Source: Hyphochytrium catenoides (Eukaryota > Sar > Hyphochytriomycetes > Hyphochytriales > Hyphochytriaceae). Taken from it: a stretch of DNA of 10,382 nt. The translations under genes were made by a program, and so were the position numbers. Every line of letters starts with the position of its first letter. Position 1 is the first letter of the stretch. The stretch lies in contig FLMG01002042.1 in the NCBI GenBank assembly GCA_900088475.1, positions 1-10,382 of the forward strand, written 5' to 3'. The notes under the pieces are model-generated. The model saw nothing but the letters and a program-made list of their open reading frames with translations, was not told the origin of the DNA and did not search any database. Below, in pieces: positions 1-7,888 of this stretch.

Positions 1-703
1 TCCTCAGTAGGAGAAGAAGGCTAGTAGTAAATACTGCCTGCCAGTGAATGATGAGAGGAGAGCTGTATTGCTATTGCTATGACAGCAGGTCTACGTCAAG
101 ACTGAGCGCAGTCACCGCGAACAGCCGAGCATGGAGATAGACAGATGCAATATTTGTATGGATTATCAAGGAGGAGGGCATCGCTTTCGACCTCAACTCC
201 CACCACCCAGCGTATGGTCTGCCTCTTCTTCGTATCGATATCAGTTCTTGCTCCGGTGAGAGGGCCGGGTCATTCACAGCAATGAATGTGCTGTCATGGC
301 ATGGCATGCTAGAAGACCAAGCGCTACGAGGTTGTCCGCAAGTGCGCTACTCAGTCGGCTGGGGTGCCGCCTAGTAGGAAGCTTGATGTCATGGGTTTGA
401 CTTGAAGGCTTTGACAATGGCAGGGTGAAGGCTTTGACAGTGGCAGGAGAGGAGGGATTGAATGTACTCACAAGCAATGGGACGTAGCAGCAGGAAGACA
501 TGTCTGGCTAGTGCTGCCCTGCTGTTGTTATTCTATCTTTGCTGACAAGCAGTGACGAGAGGAGAAGGAGGAGGATGAAGTGCCGACACCATTATCATCA
601 CGTTCGAAGGCAAGGGAGAGAAGAGTCCAAGAGCTAAGAGAAACAACGCTTCAAGTTCTCGATTCAATAGCTCAACAGAAGGGACGTTGTCCAACAAGAG
701 AGT
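1..703. other. Left flank, no supportable gene
   Basis: I see no convincing coding region here. The open frames are short, overlap on the minus strand in different frames, and show no domain or repeat pattern I recognise. The segment is downstream of the interrupted ankyrin frame on the minus strand, so its right part may hold that gene's 3' untranslated region, but I find no clear AATAAA-type signal on that strand. The only structure noted is a short near-perfect tandem repeat at 404-447. Confidence 0.5.
404..447. repeat. Short tandem repeat, two 21-bp copies
   Basis: The 21-bp sequence gaaggctttgacaatggcag(g) at 404-424 recurs at 427-447 with one A/G difference, giving a 23-bp period. There is no sign of function; it looks like a simple local duplication in non-coding DNA. 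Confidence 0.8.
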
Positions 704-2026
704 TTAGGTACTGGTTAACTTTTTACCGTCTCTTTCCTTTGTGAGCATGTTGACAATCTCCATCCTTTCATAGCGTTCTGCTAGTTCGATGGCTGCGTCC
801 ATAGAATGGCAATAGTTGGAGTTGTCTAGTTCCGTCATGAGGAACCTGACGATATCCACGTAACCATCCCGAATTGCTACTTTCATGGCTTCGTCCATAG
901 ACGGATAATAAGAACTGTCTTTCATCTCCTTTGTGAGGAATCTGACCAACTCCAGGTGATTAAACACAGCTGCGTTTGTCATGGCTTTGTCCATCGACTG
1001 GTAATAAGGACGATCTATCGACCCATTGGTGGAGTCCTTCTTGACATTGTCATGCAGCCACTTCACTACCTCCAGATGTCCATTCCTGGAAGCACTAACT
1101 ATCAAAGCGCCTGGTGATAACGTCCGCTCCTCTGCGGGGATAAGTTCCAGCAACCTTTGTAGAAGTCGTAGTCTCCCACCAAAGGCAGCCCCATGAAGAA
1201 GCTTATCTTCTCCCAACCCTTCGTTGTCCTTCTTCTTCCGTCCCTTTCTTCTCTTTTTCTTCCCGCTCGCTGTTGCGGTGGTATCGTCTTCCTCCGTTTC
1301 TGTAGGAACAAGGGCAGCTTGCCGCTGTCTTCTTTTTTTCTCCGTGTAGAGTAACAGAACAATGTCATAAAAGCCTTTCTCAGCTGCGAACTGGAGGGTA
1401 TAGGGGTCATAGTCCACAAAGCCATGTGCCACAAACCACTCCACCGCTGCAGTCTGACCCCAACTGATCGCCATGAATAGAGCATCTTGAGTACACGGTG
1501 CGCTCCCGGTGGTATGAAGCCATTCAAGTACATGGACAAGACCTTCTCCTGCCGCTATTTCCATTGCATACTTCACAGCATCGAAAGCCCTTTCCTTCGG
1601 TATAAAGCCAGACTCGTAATAGACTCATCTAATGACATCCATAACCTTGCTGCCGACCGCATCTCCCAAGAAGTAGTGGCGCTTTTTCAGTCGACCATTG
1701 TGATTGTCGTGGAGCCATTTCGCCATGCCGATATGCCCGATCCCGAGTGCACAACGAATGGCCTCTTCCACATTACCGCCATAGAGTGCGCGTCTGGCGA
1801 AGAGCCACTTCACCGCATCAAAGTGTCCACCTCTTGCAGCCTCAGACAATGCTGTGCTCATGTAGTCCTTCCTGCCTTTAGGGTAGTTGCCATACTTGGC
1901 TTTGTAGGCCTCCGCATACGTTTCCAGTAGATTGAGTGCCTCCATGTCACCCGCATTAGCTGCCGGTACCACGGCGCACCAAACACTATGATTGAAACCC
2001 ATCACTGAAGTTACCCAGGCTAGCAT
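704..2026 (-). pseudogene. Interrupted ankyrin-repeat protein gene (in-frame TGA at 1625-1627)
   Basis: From 2026 to 704 one minus-strand frame encodes about 440 codons broken only by a TGA at 1625-1627; the pieces on both sides are in the same frame. Ankyrin-like repeats run through both halves, with cores such as AVKWLFARR and MAKWLHDNH before the stop and VLEWLHTTG, AVEWFVAHG and VVKWLHDNV after it. The stop lies in VMDVIR-stop-VYYESGF, exactly where these cores carry Trp, so a TGG-to-TGA change is the simplest reading. The distal half has a basic/acidic insertion (KKKRRKGRKKK, 1229-1261) and ends with three repeats of about 33 residues marked SMD-x-AM (or AI). Ankyrin repeats usually bind proteins; no partner can be inferred. 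The first ATG is at 2024-2026, but the ATG at 2000-2002 starts an MGF motif also found in the upstream frame. It could be a pseudogene, a recoded gene, or the 3' part of one gene with its neighbour. Confidence 0.7.
1229..1261 (-). other. Basic cluster in ankyrin protein, possible nuclear localisation signal
   Basis: Eleven residues, KKKRRKGRKKK, lie inside a charged insertion that separates ankyrin repeats. An acidic/Thr stretch (TETEEDDTTATA) precedes it. This resembles a nuclear localisation signal or a disordered basic linker. Because it lies downstream of the in-frame TGA, it would be made only with readthrough, recoding or internal initiation. Confidence 0.4.
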
Positions 2027-2727
2027 CTCTGGCGATGGTGCCGGAGGATTGTGCGTTGAAGTTGAACCTCAAGCAAGTCTGGAGTCGTCATCGAATATAT
2101 ATACTTTGCCATGTCAAGATAACCTTCGGAGCAGCACCTGAAGACGGGAAACGTAAAGCCCTCATCCTCACCACCCAGACGATTAGCAACAAGATAGCGA
2201 ACGACATCCATATGCCCGTTTCCGCCCGCCTCGGTCATGGCAAAGTCAGTACAGCCTTCTGTCCGATTATCGTGTAGCCATTTGACAACATTCAGATGGC
2301 CTTTTGAAGCCGCCCCGTCCATCGCCCACGTCGTGCAGCCCTCATTTCGGTGTTTGTGCAACCATTCCACTACATGCAAGTGACCATTATAAGCTGCGCG
2401 ATCCATTGCCGACGTTGTGCAGCCCTCCGTGCGATTATGATGCAACCATTGCACAAGTTCGAGGTGGCCATTTTCAGCAGCCCGATTCATGGCCTTCTCG
2501 GAGACAACAAGAGTTCCAGCGTCATGTCGCTCTTTCAGAATGTCCAGTCGGCCGATGGAGGCAAGGTAGTCGCCCTTTATATAAGGCAAGGGCTCCCCAC
2601 CACGTACAAAGGATCCGATAGTCTTCAGCAATACAGGCATGGTGACAACACAATAAGCACTACTACTAAAGCCCATAATAGCAGAACGATGCTCACCATC
2701 GCTGCTTTCTCCTGCCTCCTCAGCCAT
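2020..2727 (-). CDS. Ankyrin-repeat protein, 28-residue 'GHLxVVxWLH' repeats
   Basis: This 235-codon frame begins with ATG at 2725-2727, two codons after an in-frame TAG. The ATG of codon 18 (2674-2676, MGFSSS) is an alternative start, favoured if the TATA-like site at 2749-2756 is real. Residues about 53-70 form a degenerate repeat. Residues 85-168 hold three regular 28-residue units, each with (N/K)GHLxVVxWLHxxR(T/N)EGCT followed by AMDxAA or a variant. Two weaker units follow (GHMDVVRYL at 171-179, GYLDMAKYI at 202-210). The last 15 or so residues have no repeat character and may be read from intron or shifted sequence. Such proteins are usually protein-binding scaffolds. The stop overlaps the next frame's ATG by a few bases. 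An alternative is that this is the 5' part of one gene continuing into the next frame through a 41-nt GT-AG intron (2027-2067) or a frameshift. Confidence 0.75.
   Translation of the reverse strand: MAEEAGESSDGEHRSAIMGFSSSAYCVVTMPVLLKTIGSFVRGGEPLPYIKGDYLASIGRLDILKERHDAGTLVVSEKAMNRAAENGHLELVQWLHHNRTEGCTTSAMDRAAYNGHLHVVEWLHKHRNEGCTTWAMDGAASKGHLNVVKWLHDNRTEGCTDFAMTEAGGNGHMDVVRYLVANRLGGEDEGFTFPVFRCCSEGYLDMAKYIYSMTTPDLLEVQLQRTILRHHRQRC
2224..2475 (-). repeat. Three tandem 84-bp ankyrin units
   Basis: Units at 2392-2475, 2308-2391 and 2224-2307 each encode 28 residues with the same framework: GHL-x-VV-x-WLH, then R-x-EGCT, then AM. The close match of the first two suggests fairly recent duplication. 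The period is shorter than the classical 33-residue ankyrin repeat. Confidence 0.8.
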
Positions 2728-2748
2728 TATCTAGTGGTTTGTCTTTCT

Positions 2749-2756
2749 CTTTATAC
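2749..2756 (-). promoter_or_regulatory. TATA-like element upstream of the ankyrin gene
   Basis: The minus strand reads GTATAAAG here. It is only 21 bases before the ATG at 2725-2727, too close for a normal TATA-to-ATG spacing, but about 72 bases before the in-frame ATG of codon 18. If functional it would place transcription start near 2720 and make the MGF methionine the initiator. One short AT-rich match is weak evidence. Confidence 0.25.
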
Positions 2757-2812
2757 TGCCCGCCGGACAATATCAACACTCTGCACGTGAGCTTCAAAAA
2801 GAGAGTCTAAGA

Positions 2813-2827
2813 AGCAGCAGCAGCAGC
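2813..2827. repeat. (GCA)5 trinucleotide repeat
   Basis: Five GCA units in the upstream flank of the ankyrin gene. Read on the minus strand it gives a Cys run in an otherwise unsupported open frame, so I treat it as non-coding. Confidence 0.8.
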
Positions 2828-3395
2828 ACCCGCCGCCAACACCACGATGACCATTTTTTGTTGATTGTTCTGGAGGAGCAGCTTCTGCTGCGACACACGC
2901 CGAAGAAGATAAAGAGTAAGCCCTACTAGGCCTTACGATGATTGATGGGAACTTTGCTTTATCAAAACATATAAAGAGAACGAGCAACAAACAAGGTCAA
3001 TCTGAAGCCTCTGCTGGTCGGTGGAAGTGAATGAGAGGGCTTGGGCTGCCTAGGTAGGTACCAAGGCCAAAAAGGAGCTGACTATCTTCAGAAGACCACC
3101 CTCCATACAGAAACAGTACGAAGTGATGACAGAAGTCTTTTGGTCCTTTTTGGCTATTATAAACTTCAGAACCAGAAGGAGGACAACAAGAGGAAGAAGA
3201 AGAAGGAGGAGGAGTTGGAAAAAAGGGGAAGAAGAAGAAGGGACAACAAACAAGAAGAACTACAAGGCTTTGGCATCTTCATCAACTCTCTCTTCTCCAT
3301 CAGCGAGCGCTACCAGCAAAGGAAGACTCATAGTTGAAAAGTCCTAAGCAATAACAGGAGGAGAAGGAGGGGAAGAAGATAATGAAGCGCCGAGA

Positions 3396-3410
3396 CAACC
3401 GTCACGGTTG
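3396..3410. repeat. Small inverted repeat
   Basis: CAACCGT and ACGGTTG flank a single C, a perfect 7-bp inverted repeat. It has no T-run and no nearby gene end, so it is not called a terminator. It could be a chance palindrome or a dimeric protein-binding site. Confidence 0.5.
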
Positions 3411-3911
3411 ACAAGGAGGCAAGTGAGAGAAGGGGTCCAATGAAGAATGGCGACAGAGACTCCGGTATGAACGCACAGAGGAGCGATAGCAACTAGGGAC
3501 TGGTGATGAGGATCATGCATCATGACACGGGGAAGTATCAAAGTGAAGAGCAAACCACATTGTTGAAGCTTCAACAAGCTGCTGTACACAACAGTCCACC
3601 AGGACGCGCGGCATAGCGCCTCCCAACAAAGACTCCCAAACTATCGGGAGAGACGGCAGCTCCACAGCCCTATCAGCGAGCCTCATCATTAACATTCGGA
3701 GCTTGTGCTTCCATTGGTAAACTTCATGACCGGTCGCTTTGTTGGGCAAGCATTTAGCGATCGTGGTCAGTTAGTTTGAGGAGAAGGATATAGTCCATGT
3801 GCAGGGAATCCCTAGAGTGTGATAAACATTCATGGGTCTAACATCTTCTTACTCCTCCTAGGACTAGAGCTACTCTTATCATTGAGTATAGAGAAGCGAC
3901 TATTTGTGCCG

Positions 3912-4394
3912 TTAAGCCTCAGAACAAGAGCCGACAGGAAAGGCACGCAACTCTAGTTGAGGCCCTTTGCTCTCTTGTTTCGTCCTTCTTGATGACTCAA
4001 GAGGCAATGGGTCTTCCCATGAACTAGCTAGGCGAGGAGATCTCCAGCAGTTAGCTGGTGCCTCGCCCTGCCGAGGTAGGTATATTATGCTCAATAAAGT
4101 TAACATTAAAGGCTGCGACCGAGGGAGGATTGCTTGAGTCATTCTCTGACTGCGCCGCCAGTTCATCTCCCCACAGCTGATGCCATTCGAAGGCGGCTCT
4201 GCTCTCTGCGGTGTCCTCTCAAACATGACTATTGGTGAGTGAAGGACCGAGCGATTTAATGGTCTTTGAAGAGCTTGGAAGGACCTTTTAGACACTTCCC
4301 GGCCTCTCTTCTTGATTTTCCGGGCCGTGACAACGTGCGAGGCCGGGGAATGATAGTAGAAGGCAGAAAAAGGCTGGTACAAGGAAGCAAACAA
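3912..4394 (-). other. Unrecognised open frame (weak)
   Basis: An open frame of 160 codons ends at 3912. Its upstream end is a TTG; the first ATG is at codon 57 (4224-4226), which leaves about 104 codons. I recognise no domain, signal peptide or membrane segment. The protein is rich in Arg, Ser and Pro and looks like a chance frame. The surrounding DNA lacks the GA/CT bias seen to the right. It lies downstream of the GAF/IQ gene on the same strand and may partly be its 3' untranslated region. I do not support it as a gene. Confidence 0.15.
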
Positions 4395-4446
4395 GGAAAA
4401 ACTATGGCGCTATCTATGCGTTAGACGGAGAAGAAGGCGGCCGCAA

Positions 4447-5280
4447 TTAGAGCAACTCGGGAGTGTTTATCTTGGTCCCGAGAGAGAAGAATGCAGCTGG
4501 ATCTCCTTCTTCAGTCTTGTCTTTTTCTTCTCCTCTCTCTCCTTCTCGAGGGTTAGGCAAGGGTCCTACTTCTAGCTCGTGCAGCTCTTCTTCTAGTGAC
4601 TCTTGCCTCTTGCCCTCGATAAGAACTGAGCGCTCTTCTTCGGTAGCGAAGAGGGGAAGAGAGAGGAGACTGTCATCTTTTTCCATCAGTCTTTCGAGTG
4701 ATCTCTCCTCCCCTTCTCCCTCTTCCCCTGGTGGTCTTTCTCCTTCTTCTCTCAAGAGTGACATCATCGGATCGAGCTTGGCGATTCCATCGTTCTCTTC
4801 TTCTTCCTTCCAGGCCTGAGACCAAGCCGCAATGAGCTTTTCGTCTTCCTCGTCATTCTGCTTTCCGTCTTCTAGGAGGGACGGCGAGCGAGGGAGGGAA
4901 AGAGGTAGAGATGGAGAAGAGAGAGCAGACGCAAGAGGAGTGGAAGGCAAAGTGGAAGAAGAAGCCGGCTTCCTTTCCTCTTTTCGCTCTCTCTCTTCTT
5001 CTTTAAGAGCCTCCGCATCTCTTTCACGATCCAAAGCTTTGTCTTCCTCTTCAACTTTAAGCTTCTCTTCATCAGCAATTCCTTCTTGCTTTGCCTGGAG
5101 TGCCGGAGATTGTGGAGGTGAAGGGCTTGGCGAGAGAGAGAAGTTTGGAAGAGAGAGAGCATCAAGCGCCGTCGCTCCAGCGCCTGGCTGCTGCCAGGGA
5201 GCGGGAGGGAAACCTTGGGATATCTCAGTGGTGTTATTCCCGCCTTGTCCGCCTCTTTGGGCATTGGCTGAACGCCGAAC
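4447..5280 (-). CDS. Exon 15 (last): end of IQ motif 2 and acidic C-terminus
   Basis: 277 codons to a TAA at 4447-4449. The acceptor is cacagcag. It opens VRRSA, completing IQ motif 2, except that the final hydrophobic position is Ala. Gly/Gln/Pro/Ser-rich sequence follows, then charged, predicted coiled or disordered Glu-rich sequence (ADEEKLKVEEEDKALDRERD onward). The encoded protein ends KINTPELL. The opposite strand is also open over much of this exon because of its biased codon use; that is a shadow. Confidence 0.85.
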   Translation of the reverse strand, partial: VRRSANAQRGGQGGNNTTEISQGFPPAPWQQPGAGATALDALSLPNFSLSPSPSPPQSPALQAKQEGIADEEKLKVEEEDKALDRERDAEALKEEERERKEERKPASSSTLPSTPLASALSSPSLPLSLPRSPSLLEDGKQNDEEDEKLIAAWSQAWKEEEENDGIAKLDPMMSLLREEGERPPGEEGEGEERSLERLMEKDDSLLSLPLFATEEERSVLIEGKRQESLEEELHELEVGPLPNPREGERGEEKDKTEEGDPAAFFSLGTKINTPELL

Positions 5281-7842
5281 CTGCTGTGGAAGCCCAGCAT
5301 GAAAAGAGAGAGCAAGACAGGGTGAGTGAGTGGGCGACGCAATGAGCGGATGTGTTTTGAGGAAGTGACACAGAGAAAGCTTGACCTTTTCCCATGCGTA
5401 ACAAGGCTTTGAGCAGAAGAGATCTCAGAGGAAAAGCCGTTTTTCTTAAGACGGAACCGCAGTGGAGAAGAGGATAGAAAAAGACGAAGAAGAGGCAATA
5501 TGTTCACCTGGTAGCCCCTGTACTGCGACTGGATTCTCACTGCCGCCTTGGGATCAAAAGGGACGAACTGTGGCGCGGGAGAAGAGATAGATTGTCCTTG
5601 TGGTGGGGGCGGCGTTGACGGCGGACGAGGTGTAGACGAGGTAGGAGGAGGACGGCCAGAGGGAGGAGGAGGCTTGGCTTGTCCCGGAGAGTCCACCCTT
5701 CGTAGAACGATGATCGGGTCTCCATTAGCACCTGCAGGACAAGGAGATCGAAGAGGTTGAGGCCAAGGTCCAAAGATATGTATTGTTGAAAGAAGTGATC
5801 AATGAAGTCTTTATGTAAACCTTGGCACGAGAAGACGTAGCAAGAAAGACAGACGTTGAAAGGACTAGCGGCAGCCAGAATGTGGATAGGGGAGAAAAGG
5901 AAGAGAGAGGGAGAGACAGACACCAGAGAGCTCGCCTGGCTATAGTAGAAGAGAAAATGAGAGTGTCCTTGAGTGACCTGTGGCCATGCGCATGGAAGCT
6001 ATCGGAGGCGGAACTCCTGGGACAGTGAACGGCCTCCCTTCGTTGATGGACTTGCGAGTCTATGGAGGTAGATTCATTGAGTGATGCATAGCAAAACAGA
6101 CAGAGAGAGAGACACATACAATAGGTCAAATACTAAGCGCACGAGGTGAGGAGATCGCACGTTGAAAAGTGGAGAGGAGAGAAAAGTGGTGCCACGCAAC
6201 AACCCAACGCTTTCTTTGCGTCTCCTTACAGAGTATCCCCGATAACGTGCTTGAATGGCCACTGCAGCTTTGGAAGGATCTGGGGCTGTCCATGCGCGGG
6301 AAGGTTGAGATAAGACAGCGCCTCGCTTCTCCTCTTCCCCTTCGCTTACTAGTCTTTCCTCATCTTTTTCTCTATGACTGGGCGAAAACGCACTGTAACC
6401 TCCCGGCAGCTGGCCTGCAGCTGAGAAAGAGAGAGAGAGAAGAGGAGAGAACGAGTACAACCAGAATCCTAAGTAGGGCATAGGGAATCCAAGGACCACG
6501 ACTTCACTCTACCTGCGGTAAACTGTCCGATCGACGCAGGATCAAACCCCAGAAGAAGAGAGAAAGAGGAGAGAGAGGCGGAGAGAGAGAGAGACAGAAA
6601 GAGAGCAGAAAGAGAGACACAACAAAGGGAGAGAGATACGGCGTTATCCTCTCAGGTCTGAAGAAGGTGGTAGTAGGTGGGAGAGCAAGAAAAGCAGGCA
6701 ATAAAGCAACAAGGCCTGACGAAGGTAGTAGCCACCGGTCTATCAGGAGGACAGAGACAAAGGAGCAGGGAAAGGGCCGACGGAGAGAGAATAAAGAAAA
6801 GGTATTCTTAAGTAGAGAGACAGAGTTGATGCTGGCAGGAAAATCCTAGCATTCAAAAAAAATGAGAGAAGAGAGGCTTCACCTGCGGTTGCAGCGTAGG
6901 GAAGAAAGAGACTAAAGGTACAGCGCCTTCTATGTCAGACTGCAGCGTGCCACTGGAGCTCTGGACAGGCAACTGTCCAAACGGGAACGGCAGCGGGACT
7001 GCGAGGGGAGAGGGAAAGAAAAACAGACGAGAGAGAGAAGTGAAAGACAGGCATTAGGCAGAGGACTCAACTTCAAGTGAGAGAACTAAGATAGGAGGAG
7101 AGACAGGCAAGGGGAAGGAGAGGAGAAAGAAGACGAAGGTTGCTAGGGAGTTGTAAGGGGACAGACACGTCACCTCCAAACGGAAAAGGGATGGCGGAAG
7201 AGAGAGGGGCCATTGCCAGCGTCTTCTCTTCTTCCTTCTTTCTCTTAGAGGTTAACTCTTCTTCGACCAACCGCTGCTCCAAGAGGAGGAAAGGACGTTT
7301 GGAGTCAGGAGAAGTGAACCAACAAGAAGGAAGGAGCAGAACCTAGAGAAAAGACATAGTTCCGGGATAAGAAGGGCAGACTGAGGGAAGAGAGAGAGAG
7401 TGGGATACAGAGATTAAGAGAAGCCGAGACTGAGTGCATAATAAGAATTGAGGAGACATAGGAGCTATGTATGAGACAGAGAAAGAGAGAAAGAGTAACG
7501 CACCGCCACGAGCCTATCCACCGCAGGCTTGTTCTCCATGTATCTCACGGCCTCTAGCGCTTCCTGCTCTAAATAACGTTCGAGGACTGTGCCAAACTGT
7601 AACCACGAGACAGAGAGAGGGAGAGGAGAAAGCACAGAGAGAGGGAGAGAGAAGAGAAGGCACAGAGAGGGAACGGGAGAATTACAGAGGAGAGGAGAGA
7701 CGGGAACGAAGGGGAACATGAAGTAAGCCTGTCAGTGATTCAAAGGAGGACCACTGAGCTAGTACTTCAGCTCTTTAGAGACTCATGCAATGAATGAGTC
7801 TCCATGGGTTTTCTCACACTCTCTCTCCTCTCTCTTGTTCTG

Positions 7843-7888
<46 letters not shown>

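Larger units (their letters stand above)
2757..3911. other. Intergenic region with simple repeats, no supportable gene
   Basis: This is the 5' flank of the ankyrin gene. It holds a (GCA)5 run at 2813-2827, a purine-rich tract at about 3171-3251, and a small inverted repeat at 3396-3410 (CAACCGT-C-ACGGTTG). The open frames on both strands are short or made of low-complexity Lys/Glu/Arg or Leu runs, with no domain. I see no tRNA or rRNA. Confidence 0.5.

Noticed and set aside
3041-3347. Plus-strand open frames rich in Lys, Glu and Arg
   Set aside because: They come from a simple purine-rich tract; two overlapping frames are equally open and neither shows a domain.
4437-4444. GCGGCCGC 8-bp palindrome next to the stop codon of the GAF/IQ gene
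   Set aside because: It could hint at a cloning or assembly junction, but one rare restriction site proves nothing and no vector sequence is visible beside it.
4463-5302. Long plus-strand Ser-rich open frames opposite the last exon
   Set aside because: They are caused by GAA/GAG-rich coding on the minus strand, which reads as Ser/Phe/Leu on the other strand.
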